Both the position numbers and the translations under genes were made by a program. Shown in pieces: positions 33,033 to 41,855 of a stretch of 64,000 nt of DNA (position 1 is the stretch's first letter; every line of letters begins with the position of its first letter). Source of the stretch: Muriicola sp041358175 (GTDB lineage Bacteria > Bacteroidota > Bacteroidia > Flavobacteriales > Flavobacteriaceae); contig NZ_JBGKBE010000008.1 in assembly GCF_041358175.1 (NCBI RefSeq), positions 1-64,000 of the forward strand, in the 5' to 3' direction. The notes below the pieces were generated by a model, which was not told the DNA's origin, searched no databases, and was given only the letters and a program-made list of their open reading frames with translations.

Positions 33033-34448
33033 ATGAAAGTAGAACAAATTTATACAGGATGTTTAGCCCACGCAGCTTACTACCTCGAAAGTAAAGGGGA
33101 AGCAGCGATCTTTGATCCCCTGAGGGAAGTAGGGCCGTATATTGAAAGAGCAAAAAAAGATAAAGCGGAGATTAAATACGTTTTTGAAACGCATTTTCAT
33201 GCCGATTTTGTAAGCGGACATTTAGATCTTAAGAAGAAAACAGGAGCGGAAATTGTTTTCGGGCCAACTGCCAAACCAGGGTATAAAGCCACCGTGGCTG
33301 AAGATGGACAGATTTTTAAAGTAGGAGATTACCAGGTAAAAGTAATTCATACCCCGGGTCATACCATGGAAAGTACTACTTATCTCCTTATTGATGATAA
33401 AGGCAAGGAACACGGAATCATTACCGGAGACACTTTGTTTATCGGTGACGTAGGAAGACCAGACCTGGCACAGCACGTTATTTCTGACCTTACAGAAGAG
33501 AAACTGGCAGGACATCTGTTCGATTCTCTCAGAAATAAAATCATGCCCCTCTCGGATGACCTGATCGTATATCCGAACCACGGAGCAGGATCTGCCTGTG
33601 GAAAGATGATGAGCAAAGAAACCACAGATACCCTCGGACATCAGAAGAAAGTAAATTACGCCCTCAGGGCCGATATGACCAAGGAAGAATTCATCAAAGA
33701 ACTATTGACAGGATTGACTACCCCTCCAGGGTACTTTCCACAAAACGTCCTGATGAATATTAAAGGGTACGAAAGTCTTGACAAAGTAATACAGAGGGGA
33801 GAAACACCTATGACCCCTGAAGCATTTGAGGCCGCTGCCAATGAAACTGATGCCCTGATGCTCGATACCAGGGATGCTGAGGATTTTGCAAAAGGACATG
33901 TGCCTAACAGTATCAATATTGCGCTGGATGGAAGTTTTGCCATGTGGGTAGGGGAGATGATCCCTGATGTAAAACAACAAATCCTGTTGATTACATATCC
34001 CGAGAAAGAAGAAGAGGCAATTACCCGTCTATCGAGAGTGGGATACGATCATACTATCGGATTCTTAAAAGGAGGTTTTGAAACCTGGAAAAAGAAGGGA
34101 AAAGAGTATGAAACTATAGCCCGTATGACATCTAAAGAATTGGAGAAGGAGTACAAATCCTCAGAACCTCTTATTATCGATGTAAGGAAAAAGAGTGAAT
34201 TCGATTCGGAGCATGTGATAGGCGCTATAAATGTTCCCCTGAATGAGATTAACAGCCATCTGGCTCAGTTTCCGAAAGACAAACCGTTTATCCTTCATTG
34301 TGGAAGTGGATATCGCAGTATGATTGCCGCATCCATCCTGCAACAAAGGGGCTGGGAAAACTTCAGGGACGTTTCCGATGGATTTGACGGTATACTAGAA
34401 ACAGAGATCGAAAGATCAGAATATATATGCCCCACCACCTTATTATAG
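33033..34448 (+). CDS. Persulfide dioxygenase-rhodanese fusion
   Basis: The 471-residue protein begins with a metallo-beta-lactamase fold of the ETHE1/persulfide dioxygenase type (1-250; metal ligands in THFHADFVSGH, HTPGHT, GDTLF and PNHGAG) and continues with two rhodanese domains. The first (about 265-355) has no catalytic Cys at the expected loop (LLITYPEKEEEA); the second (about 370-460) has an active loop HCGSGYRS. Enzymes of this type oxidise persulfides to sulfite and move sulfane sulfur. It lies downstream of TauE with its own GTAAC-type promoter. Confidence 0.9.
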   Translation: MKVEQIYTGCLAHAAYYLESKGEAAIFDPLREVGPYIERAKKDKAEIKYVFETHFHADFVSGHLDLKKKTGAEIVFGPTAKPGYKATVAEDGQIFKVGDYQVKVIHTPGHTMESTTYLLIDDKGKEHGIITGDTLFIGDVGRPDLAQHVISDLTEEKLAGHLFDSLRNKIMPLSDDLIVYPNHGAGSACGKMMSKETTDTLGHQKKVNYALRADMTKEEFIKELLTGLTTPPGYFPQNVLMNIKGYESLDKVIQRGETPMTPEAFEAAANETDALMLDTRDAEDFAKGHVPNSINIALDGSFAMWVGEMIPDVKQQILLITYPEKEEEAITRLSRVGYDHTIGFLKGGFETWKKKGKEYETIARMTSKELEKEYKSSEPLIIDVRKKSEFDSEHVIGAINVPLNEINSHLAQFPKDKPFILHCGSGYRSMIAASILQQRGWENFRDVSDGFDGILETEIERSEYICPTTLL

Positions 34449-34476
34449 AATTAGTTTTTTTGGTTGGATTGTTGAG

Positions 34477-34510
34477 GGGGTAGTCTTCTAGCTAAGGCTG
34501 CCCCCATTTT
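34477..34510 (+). terminator. Terminator after the persulfide dioxygenase gene
   Basis: GGGGGTAGTC (34477-34486) pairs with GGCTGCCCCC (34497-34506) with two G-U pairs and a 10-base loop, followed by ATTTTT. It probably limits read-through into the next rhodanese gene. Confidence 0.6.
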
Positions 34511-34533
34511 TCCAAAATTCAAAAACAAAGACC

Positions 34534-34878
34534 ATGTCAGTCTTCAGTAAAATTTTAAATTCAAAAAATGACTTCTCCTCAAAAATAGAGGTTCTTGAAG
34601 TTGATGTGTATAAAAAAGCCGTTAACAACAATGATGTTCAATTAGTTGACGTAAGAACCCCCAGGGAGTTTAAAGGTGGCCATATTGCAAGAGCTTTGAA
34701 CATTGATTATTTCAATTCCTGGGCTTTTAGGGAAGGCTTTGAAAAACTCGATAAATCGAAACCTGTTTACCTGTATTGCAGGTCGGGAAACAGGAGTTTG
34801 AAAGCGGCAAAGAAATTAGTAAAAATGGGTTTTGAAAAGGTATATGACCTCAAGGGAGGTATTCTGAAATGGAAATGA
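34534..34878 (+). CDS. Single-domain rhodanese
   Basis: The 114-residue protein is one rhodanese fold with substrate-side LVDVRTPREFKGGHIARALNID and the active-site loop YCRSGNRS near residue 82. It has no signal peptide and is expected in the cytoplasm, where it can accept sulfane sulfur from the persulfide dioxygenase branch. It lies behind the terminator at 34477 and 55 bases before the cytochrome gene. Confidence 0.88.
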   Translation: MSVFSKILNSKNDFSSKIEVLEVDVYKKAVNNNDVQLVDVRTPREFKGGHIARALNIDYFNSWAFREGFEKLDKSKPVYLYCRSGNRSLKAAKKLVKMGFEKVYDLKGGILKWK

Positions 34879-34933
34879 TTTCAGGATCATCTTTTGGTCC
34901 CTGACCCCATTTAAGGCCCGAGATAAATAAATT

Positions 34934-35959
34934 ATGCGATTACTGATAATAGGTCTGGTTACACTTCTTTTCTTTTCCTGCAAAGATGCCAAAAAGGGCT
35001 ATCAGAAAATGGAAGGTGATGCGGCAGAATTAACAATGGATGCATCACTGATTCCCGGGAAGGAGATTGTAGAAAACGAGTGCTATATCTGCCATAGTCC
35101 GGTTGCTTCCGAAGAAAACATGATTGCCCCACCCATGGTAGCGGTTAAGTGGCATTATATTGAGGAGCAGACAAGCAAGGAAGAATTTACCGAAGCCCTC
35201 CTCAGCTGGCTGAACGACCCTCAGCCTGAAAAGGTGAAGATGCACGGGGCAGTGAGAAAATTTGGGATAATGCCTTTTCAACCCTATACCGAAAAGGAGG
35301 TTAAAGATATCGCTTCCTATCTCTATGAAACAGACATCCCACAACCCGAATGGTATGAGGCCCACAGACAAAACCGGCATCGACAGGGTAAAGGTATGGG
35401 GAAAGGTAAAGGAAAAGGGAAAAATGCAAGCGTAAGTGAGGAGGAAGAATTCTTTTTTCCGAGAGCAGAGTTCTACCTTGAAAATGGAGCCAGCATAAGT
35501 GCAGCGGCACAGGGGGCACTGGGAAAAAAGCTCATAAATGCCATTCAGGAGAAAGGACTCGAAGGGGCGATTTCATTTTGCAAGGCCAATGCCTCAGGGA
35601 TTACAGATAGTGTTGCGATCATGAATAATGTGAGGATCAATCGTGTTTCTGATAAACCCAGAAATCAGGATAATAAAGCTTCAGATGAGGAACAAGGTTA
35701 TATCATAGCCTTTAAAAGGCAGCTGGAGAATCAGGTAGAGATAAGACCCATCCTGAAGGAAATGGCAAACGACGAAGTATACTACTACAGTCCGATTACC
35801 ACTAATACCATGTGCCTTCAATGTCACGGTACACCTGATAAAGAAATACAGCAGCCCGTACAGTTGGCATTAAAAACCTACTATCCGGAAGACAAAGCCA
35901 TAGGTTATGTTGAGGGTGAAGTAAGGGGGATGTGGAAGATCCAGTTCGTAAAAGAATAA
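34934..35959 (+). CDS. Dihaem cytochrome lipoprotein with a DUF3365-type domain
   Basis: The 341-residue protein has a lipobox FFSC at Cys16. The first part (about 40-115) is a class I-like c-type cytochrome with haem motif CYICH at 50-54. A basic low-complexity linker (GKGMGKGKGKGKN, near 152-165) leads to a DUF3365/Tll0287-like domain (about 175-341) with a second haem motif CLQCH at 294-298. It would sit in the periplasm on a membrane anchor and may pass electrons from sulfite or sulfide oxidation. The combination of the two domains is not one I know well. Confidence 0.82.
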   Translation: MRLLIIGLVTLLFFSCKDAKKGYQKMEGDAAELTMDASLIPGKEIVENECYICHSPVASEENMIAPPMVAVKWHYIEEQTSKEEFTEALLSWLNDPQPEKVKMHGAVRKFGIMPFQPYTEKEVKDIASYLYETDIPQPEWYEAHRQNRHRQGKGMGKGKGKGKNASVSEEEEFFFPRAEFYLENGASISAAAQGALGKKLINAIQEKGLEGAISFCKANASGITDSVAIMNNVRINRVSDKPRNQDNKASDEEQGYIIAFKRQLENQVEIRPILKEMANDEVYYYSPITTNTMCLQCHGTPDKEIQQPVQLALKTYYPEDKAIGYVEGEVRGMWKIQFVKE

Positions 35960-36020
35960 CAGATCATATTCTGGGGATCAGAAGTCGCCGGGGAATTAAA
36001 TCACCTTAATAATTGAAATT

Positions 36021-36707
36021 ATGAAGACTATAGGGCTTATTGGGGGTACTTCATGGCATTCAACCATTGTGTACTATAAACTCATTAACGAAATGGTTGG
36101 TGAAACTATCGGTACCCAGGGGAACCCAGAATTGCTGATTTACAGTATCAATATCGAAATCATGCGGGCCCAGGATGCAGAAAAGATCAATAATAAATAT
36201 CTTGAGGCGTCCCTCAAGTTACAGGAATCTGGAGCGGAAGCCTTGGTAATATGTGCAAATACTCCACATATGGCCTACAAATTTGTTCAACCCAGAATAG
36301 ACATTCCTATCCTCCACATTGCCGATGCCACAGGGAAAGAAGCTATAAGATTGGGCGTGGGCAAAGTCGGTTTGCTGGGGAACAAACCCACTATGACCAA
36401 AGGGTTTATCCCTGAATTATTAAAAGACAACTACGGAATAGAGACGATTATTCCCCAAGGGGAAGCTCTTGAAAAGTCTCATTTCTATGTTTCCAGAGAA
36501 TTAACCCAGGGCCGGTTTACAGATGAGGCGCGGACATTTTTCCTGGATCAGATCAGCCAGTTAAAAGCGAGAGGGGCAGAGGCCGTAGTTCTTGGTTGTA
36601 CCGAATTGCCAATCTTGATCTCCCCTGAAAGTTCAGATATCCCATTGCTCGCCACTACTGACCTTCATGCCAGGATGGCTGCTGATTTTATCCTGGGGAA
36701 CTCCTGA
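36021..36707 (+). CDS. Aspartate/glutamate racemase-family protein
   Basis: The 228-residue enzyme has the two catalytic Cys contexts of the family: VICANTPHM near residue 77 and VLGCTELP near 194, with the N-terminal IGLIGGTSWHST. It interconverts L- and D-aspartate or a related amino acid without a cofactor. It lies between sulfur genes but shares no visible promoter motif with them. Substrate assignment within the family is uncertain. Confidence 0.87.
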   Translation: MKTIGLIGGTSWHSTIVYYKLINEMVGETIGTQGNPELLIYSINIEIMRAQDAEKINNKYLEASLKLQESGAEALVICANTPHMAYKFVQPRIDIPILHIADATGKEAIRLGVGKVGLLGNKPTMTKGFIPELLKDNYGIETIIPQGEALEKSHFYVSRELTQGRFTDEARTFFLDQISQLKARGAEAVVLGCTELPILISPESSDIPLLATTDLHARMAADFILGNS

Positions 36708-36715
36708 TTAAAGCT

Positions 36716-37597
36716 TTATCCCTTTTTCTTATCCTTGCCAAAACCATAGATATTCTGATGCAGGAAGTCCTGCGGAAAATCCTTGTCTCCGGGAAAGCCT
36801 AATTCTACAGTTCCGCTGTCTTCGGGAATATAGTTCGTTTTAAAAATATAGTCCCACAGGCTCAGGCTGATACCAAAATTTACTCCGTAAGATCCTTTAG
36901 GCAGGGTATAGGCGTGGTGGTACAGGTGCATCACCGGATTGTTGAAAATATATCTCAGCGGTCCCCAGGTGATCTTGATATTGGAGTGATTAAAATGACC
37001 TATGGCAATGGCTGCGAAGTGTACGATATATGCCTGACTGGGTTCAAAACCTCCCAGGATCATCACCCCGAAAACTTTCAGAGGTTTATACAGGACATTT
37101 TCCATCCAGTGATATCGAAGGTGAGCCGCAAAGCCCATTTCCTTTACGGAGTGGTGGACTTTATGGAAATTCCACAGGATTCGATACCTGTGCAACATAA
37201 TATGAGTAACCCATTGTACAAAATCGAGCACAATAAAAAACACTAAAAGCTGCAACCACATAGGGAAGGCTGAAATATCAATTATCGCCAGGCTTTTTGC
37301 TGTAATTCCAACGTCTTTGAACAATACTTCGAGCATTTTGTAGAAACCACTGATAGCAATGGAAAACATAAAGAAGTTAAAGAACATATAAAAGGCATCC
37401 AGCCAGAAGTCTCTCCTGAAAATGGACTGATCCTTCCGCCATGGAAAGAGGATTTCGAGTATCCAGACAAAGAGTGAGATCGCGATAAGGCCCCAGAAAT
37501 AGTTGGTATACCAGGGTACTTCAAAAATAATGGACTTCCATGTCCATTGAACACTGCCATTAAAGGCATTTAAAAAGGCGTTTAAATAATTTTCCAT
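36716..37597 (-). CDS. Sterol desaturase/fatty-acid hydroxylase-family membrane protein
   Basis: The 293-residue membrane protein has the di-iron His clusters of the family: HIMLH and HKVHHS near 131-147, and HLYHHAY near 224-230. Members hydroxylate or desaturate lipid chains. It starts three bases after the sulfurtransferase stop, so it is the last gene of the sorAB unit although its function is not obviously sulfur-related; a membrane lipid or sulfonolipid change is a possibility only. Confidence 0.87.
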   Translation of the reverse strand: MENYLNAFLNAFNGSVQWTWKSIIFEVPWYTNYFWGLIAISLFVWILEILFPWRKDQSIFRRDFWLDAFYMFFNFFMFSIAISGFYKMLEVLFKDVGITAKSLAIIDISAFPMWLQLLVFFIVLDFVQWVTHIMLHRYRILWNFHKVHHSVKEMGFAAHLRYHWMENVLYKPLKVFGVMILGGFEPSQAYIVHFAAIAIGHFNHSNIKITWGPLRYIFNNPVMHLYHHAYTLPKGSYGVNFGISLSLWDYIFKTNYIPEDSGTVELGFPGDKDFPQDFLHQNIYGFGKDKKKG

Positions 37598-37600
37598 AGT

Positions 37601-38548
37601 TTAATTTTTTTCAACGTAAATCGAATCTGTTTCATAGGGGAGGAGATCGTCATAACTCCACTCCACCCAGGAGCCGTCGTAATTCATAACATTCTTATAA
37701 TTCAATAGTTGCGTCAGGACAAAAGTAGTGTGAGAAGAACGTACACCGCTATGGCAATAGACGATGATGGTATCTTCTTTTGTGGCGCCTAGTCTACTGT
37801 AAATCTTTTCTAATTCTCCAACTGGTTTAAAAGTAAAAGTATTGCCGTAGTCAACAGCTTCCGCCCAGTCGATATTCACACTGCCCGGAATTCTGCCTGC
37901 TTTTTTGGCCCCATCTTTTTGCTGATTCCCCTTGTATTCGTCTACACTTCTCGTGTCTAAAATGATTGCATTGGAGGCGTCTGATTTGATCAACTTTAAT
38001 AATTCATCCTTCTCGATCAGGATTAAATGATCAGGTTTATCAATAAAATGAAAAGTACTATGCTTCTCTGCATTCTCTTCCAGGCTTAGTTTACCTCCCA
38101 TCCGTTCCCAATGCCCAATTCCACCATCTAAAATATGGACATTGTCAAAATTATAAAGTCGTAATAACCACCATAATCGGGAAGCGTCAGAAGATCCTTT
38201 ATCATCGTATACAACCAGGGTATGTTTCTCTGTGATTCCTGATTTTCCCAGGCGTTCAGCCAACTTTTCCTTGCTTATGCGTATACCTTTATAGGGCAAA
38301 GTAGTATCCTGAATATCATCCCGGTACAGGTTGACTGCTCCAGGCAAATGTCCTGCTTTATAAGAATCCTTTTTCCTGAAGTCGATAATGGCAATGGAAG
38401 GGTCATCATAATCGAGTAACGGACTGTTGTAGGGTATCAGATGTTTATTTAAAACGACCTCCCTGTCTGTCGTCTTCGTTGCATTCTCTTTGCAAGAAAG
38501 GACAGAGGCCCCAATAACCAACAGGAAAAGACTACTCTTTAAGTTCAT
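37601..38548 (-). CDS. Lipoprotein two-domain sulfurtransferase
   Basis: The 315-residue protein (start MNLKSSLF; an in-frame ATG lies three codons upstream) has a lipobox VLSC at Cys19 and two rhodanese domains. The C-terminal one holds the active-site loop YCHSGVRS; the first is the inactive type. This is the layout of thiosulfate or 3-mercaptopyruvate sulfurtransferases, here exported and membrane-anchored. The gene overlaps the end of sorB. A periplasmic role in moving sulfur between thiosulfate, sulfite and thiols is likely. Confidence 0.86.
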   Translation of the reverse strand: MNLKSSLFLLVIGASVLSCKENATKTTDREVVLNKHLIPYNSPLLDYDDPSIAIIDFRKKDSYKAGHLPGAVNLYRDDIQDTTLPYKGIRISKEKLAERLGKSGITEKHTLVVYDDKGSSDASRLWWLLRLYNFDNVHILDGGIGHWERMGGKLSLEENAEKHSTFHFIDKPDHLILIEKDELLKLIKSDASNAIILDTRSVDEYKGNQQKDGAKKAGRIPGSVNIDWAEAVDYGNTFTFKPVGELEKIYSRLGATKEDTIIVYCHSGVRSSHTTFVLTQLLNYKNVMNYDGSWVEWSYDDLLPYETDSIYVEKN

Positions 38549-39011
38549 ACCAATCAATATTGCTAAGAATTTCCCGTCTCCCCTTTTTCTTTGGCGGATA
38601 GTTCGAAACCAGGTAATTCACAATGATTTCTTCATTTTTTCCCAGGTCCCAGAGATTTTGTGTTTCCTGCATCCAGCGGATAGTCGCTATCCATCTTTCT
38701 TCATTCATACGATTTTGGATGACCAGTTGGGCAGAATGGCAATTCGTACAGTTGTTGACTACGGTCATCAGGCCTTCTGCATCTTTAAATCCGGTGCGGA
38801 CATGAATACCGTTTTCTATTTTGTCAAAATCATCTTCTGTTTCAATCTGTACATATTCTTCCGTGGTTTCCACCCCTTTGAAAAAAGAGAGAGTAGGATC
38901 ATTAATCAGGTAAATTATCCCCAAGGCAGTGATGACAAAAAGAACCATCAAAGTGCTTAACAGGCGATAAATACTCCTGATACCTGATTTAAATTTATCG
39001 TGATCTTCCAT
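38532..39011 (-). CDS. sorB: SorB-type monohaem cytochrome c
   Basis: The 159-residue protein has an N-terminal membrane anchor (about 15-36) and a periplasmic part with one haem motif CTNCH near residue 88 and a helix RWMQETQNLWDL. It starts directly after the sulfite oxidase stop, as in SorAB sulfite dehydrogenases, in which the small cytochrome takes electrons from the molybdenum subunit. It likely passes them to the respiratory chain. Confidence 0.82.
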   Translation of the reverse strand: MEDHDKFKSGIRSIYRLLSTLMVLFVITALGIIYLINDPTLSFFKGVETTEEYVQIETEDDFDKIENGIHVRTGFKDAEGLMTVVNNCTNCHSAQLVIQNRMNEERWIATIRWMQETQNLWDLGKNEEIIVNYLVSNYPPKKKGRREILSNIDWYELKE

Positions 39012-40232
39012 TTACGTAACCTTGATCGCTATTCTATGGCAGGCATTGTTGAGGTAACCCTTCGGATTCCATCCGGGTAACAACATGGGCTGACTATTCC
39101 CTCTGGCATCAGTGGCGCGGGCCCATACTTCATAATATCCCTTCTTAGGAAAGGAAACTGAAGCATTGAAATGCTGCCAGGCAAGTCTGTTTTTTGGCCG
39201 CTCAACCTGACAGCTTAGCCAGGTAGAACCAAAATCGATTGAATACTCCATCTTCGATACTTCTAATTCTCCAGCCCAGGCATGCCCCCTGATATTTAAT
39301 TTCTGCCCCGATTTGATCATTGCTCCCGACTTAGGATAGGTTATAAGGGATTTTACGGGCATGGATTCGATAATGCACATATCCTCCTCCTTTACTTTTT
39401 CGCCGGGGGCGACAGGATTACAGGGCACCCTGTAAGCATCGCCAGTCATTTTGGTTCCATCGTGTACCCTGTCCCGAATACTGATTCGCTGTATCCATTT
39501 ACCGGAAACGGAGGCCGGCCATCCCCCCGCAACCAAACGCAGTGGGTAGCCATGTGCCAACGGGATATCCTTTCCATTCATCTGGAATGCCAGCAGCGTT
39601 TCATCCTGCAAGGCTTTCGCCATTGGCGCACCTCTGGAAATGGGTTCTTTTTCCGGATCCCGACTCAGATGAACGTCTGCAGCATGGTAACCGATGTAAA
39701 CAGCCTTATTGGTATACCCGGTGTCCTCCAGTACATCTTTGAGACGTACCCCCGTCCATTCGGCACAGGAAACGGCCCCAACCGTCCATTGATTTCCCTT
39801 GGCTGGAGGGTCAAATTCACTACGCCCGTTTCCTCCACATTCCAGGGTTAACTGGTAGGTGTAAGTTTTAAAGTTTGATTTTAACTCGGAAAGGGTATAC
39901 GTTTTGGTCTCTTCAGCAGCCTCTCCATCGATGGTCAGGGTCCAGTTACCGGCATCAATATCCTCGGGGATTAGTCCATTGTTTCTAATAAACATAAACT
40001 TATTCGGCGTGATTTTATCGTCCAGCAGATGGGCTCTGGCTTCAATATTCCAGGGCTTGTCATTTAAGACGACCATTTCCTTGTCTTTGCTGAAAAGAGC
40101 AAAGGGATCTGGATCCTGCAGGGCCAAAAGTTCATAACCTTCGGGAAGTAGCGATCCAAAGACAATATCGGTACCCACAGCAGCTACCAAAGAACTCAGG
40201 GCGGTATTTTTAATAAAATTTCGTCTTTTCAT
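39012..40232 (-). CDS. sorA: SorA-type molybdenum sulfite dehydrogenase
   Basis: The 406-residue enzyme has a Tat-like signal (KRRNFIKNTALSSLVAAVG), the molybdopterin domain with the Mo-ligating Cys in LTLECGGNGRSEF, and the C-terminal dimerisation domain (about 275-400). It oxidises periplasmic sulfite to sulfate using the SorB cytochrome. It is the first gene of a four-gene minus-strand unit (sorA, sorB, sulfurtransferase, desaturase-like). The 237-base upstream region is shared with the divergent sulfide:quinone reductase gene; I see no convincing site for the sorA direction. Confidence 0.91.
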   Translation of the reverse strand: MKRRNFIKNTALSSLVAAVGTDIVFGSLLPEGYELLALQDPDPFALFSKDKEMVVLNDKPWNIEARAHLLDDKITPNKFMFIRNNGLIPEDIDAGNWTLTIDGEAAEETKTYTLSELKSNFKTYTYQLTLECGGNGRSEFDPPAKGNQWTVGAVSCAEWTGVRLKDVLEDTGYTNKAVYIGYHAADVHLSRDPEKEPISRGAPMAKALQDETLLAFQMNGKDIPLAHGYPLRLVAGGWPASVSGKWIQRISIRDRVHDGTKMTGDAYRVPCNPVAPGEKVKEEDMCIIESMPVKSLITYPKSGAMIKSGQKLNIRGHAWAGELEVSKMEYSIDFGSTWLSCQVERPKNRLAWQHFNASVSFPKKGYYEVWARATDARGNSQPMLLPGWNPKGYLNNACHRIAIKVT

Positions 40233-40412
40233 ACGTGTAAGAATGACTCAATTAGGTCTGCACTAAAGTTAGAAATATACCTGCTTTTGGCAGCATGACT
40301 TCCAGGAAATAAAATTTTATTCCCGGTATAAATTATCAATCTGCGGAATGAAGGTGATTTATACTTTGTTTTTAATAATGGTTTAAGTTACTCATGTCAT
40401 CCTAATAGATAT

Positions 40413-40456
40413 GTTACCTGTGTTACAAAGTACTATCTCTAATAGCAGTAACTTGT
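40413..40456 (+). promoter_or_regulatory. GTAAC-type site plus -7-like element for the sulfide:quinone reductase gene
   Basis: GTTACCTGTGTTAC (40413-40426) differs by one base from the GTAAC-N4-GTTAC palindrome and is centred 29.5 bp upstream of TAACTTGT (40449-40456). It is the third sulfur promoter with this geometry. A related GTTAC...GTCAT pattern lies at 40387-40400. Confidence 0.55.
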
Positions 40457-40469
40457 ATAGATTAAAGTA

Positions 40470-41744
40470 ATGAAACTAAAAATGAAAAAGCACTATCAAA
40501 TTCTTGTTATTGGTGGAGGCACCGGAGGGATCATGACAGCGGCCCAACTATTGAAAAAGGACAAACAGCTGGAAATAGGAATTATAGAGCCTGCCGATAC
40601 ACACTACTACCAGCCAGCCTGGACATTAGTGGGCGCGGGAACTTATGATTATAAGAAAACTGCAAGACCTATGGCATCCGTAATGCCTAAGGGAGCAGAT
40701 TGGATCAAGGATTATGCAACTAGCCTGCAACCAGAGAAAAATACTGTTGCAACAGCAAAATCAGGAGACATTACCTATGATTTTCTTGTTGTGGCAACCG
40801 GTCTCGTCAATGATACGTCACTGATTGAGGGATTAACCGAGGCCATTGATAAGGGTGTTGTCTGTAGCAATTATACAGATCCGGAACATACATGGAAGGT
40901 GCTTCAGAACTTTAAAGGTGGCAATGCAGTATTTACACAACCCACAACACCCATAAAGTGCGGGGGAGCCCCTCAAAAAATAGCCTACCTATCGGCCGAT
41001 TATTTCAGGAAAAAAGGAATCCTCAAGGATACGAACGTGATTTTTGCGACTCCCGGCACGGTAATTTTTGGGGTTCAAAAGGTGAAAGAAACCCTGCTGA
41101 AGGTGATCGACAGATATGGGATGCATTTCAGACCGTATTACGCCCCCTTTAAGATCGACGCAGATAAACAGATCATTTATTTTAAGTACACGGCTCCTGA
41201 TGACAAACGGGTTGAGATTAAAGCAGGAAATAAGATAAAGGAGGAGATTAACAAAGAAGATGTTATCAGTATGCCTTTTGATATGCTGCATTTGGCTCCG
41301 CCTGAAACGGCTCCTAAATTTGTACAGGAATCTGTACTGGCCAATGAGGCTGGCTGGCTGGATGTGGATCATGGATCCATGCAACATGTCAAATTCCCCA
41401 ATGTATTCGGATTGGGCGATGTGGCTGCACTACCTACGGCCAAAACAGGAGCTGCGATTCGAAAACAGGCACCAATCGTTGTTGATAATATAATAAAGAT
41501 GCTCAAGAACCAGGAAGCCAGTAATAAGTCGTATAACGGCTATTCTTCCTGTCCACTTGTCACGGGATATGGTAAGATGGTATTGGCCGAATTTGATTAT
41601 CAGAACAATTTTACCCCTGATCCCAAATTAAAGCAGATGCTGATTTTCGATAGTTCAAAAGAGCACTGGCGTCTGTGGATGCTGAAAAAGTATATGCTCC
41701 CTTATCTGTACTGGAACAAAATGATGAAGGGTAAAAAGGTTTAG
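40470..41744 (+). CDS. sqr: Sulfide:quinone oxidoreductase
   Basis: The 424-residue FAD enzyme oxidises sulfide and passes electrons to quinone, leaving sulfane sulfur or persulfide. FAD-binding GGGTGG lies near residues 15-20. Key cysteines appear in TPIKCGGAPQK near 160 and YSSCPLVTGYGK near 355, and the C-terminus has the amphipathic, aromatic end typical of membrane-attached members. A Met at residue 5 is an alternative start. It feeds the persulfide dioxygenase and SorAB steps. A terminator follows at 41772. Confidence 0.9.
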   Translation: MKLKMKKHYQILVIGGGTGGIMTAAQLLKKDKQLEIGIIEPADTHYYQPAWTLVGAGTYDYKKTARPMASVMPKGADWIKDYATSLQPEKNTVATAKSGDITYDFLVVATGLVNDTSLIEGLTEAIDKGVVCSNYTDPEHTWKVLQNFKGGNAVFTQPTTPIKCGGAPQKIAYLSADYFRKKGILKDTNVIFATPGTVIFGVQKVKETLLKVIDRYGMHFRPYYAPFKIDADKQIIYFKYTAPDDKRVEIKAGNKIKEEINKEDVISMPFDMLHLAPPETAPKFVQESVLANEAGWLDVDHGSMQHVKFPNVFGLGDVAALPTAKTGAAIRKQAPIVVDNIIKMLKNQEASNKSYNGYSSCPLVTGYGKMVLAEFDYQNNFTPDPKLKQMLIFDSSKEHWRLWMLKKYMLPYLYWNKMMKGKKV

Positions 41745-41771
41745 TTTCATCTATTTTAATATGTGGATGTT

Positions 41772-41802
41772 GAAAGCAGGAGGTATTGTACCTTCTGCTT
41801 TC
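41772..41802 (+). terminator. Terminator after the sulfide:quinone reductase gene
   Basis: GAAAGCAGGAGGT (41772-41784) pairs with ACCTTCTGCTTTC (41790-41802) with one G-U pair and a 5-base loop; TCTTTG follows. The 13-bp stem is strong though the U-run is poor. Confidence 0.6.
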
Positions 41803-41855
41803 TCTTTGCCCTGAAATGAATGGGATATGCTACCTTAGTGGAAAACGAATAATTT

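Noticed and set aside
35390..35430. GGTAAAGG-type tandem repeat in the cytochrome gene
   Set aside because: It is the coding sequence of the Lys-Gly linker rather than an independent repeat element.
40294..40307. Possible FNR-like site for sorA
   Set aside because: Only the left half (ATGAC) fits, and the register to the best minus-strand -7 element is off by one.
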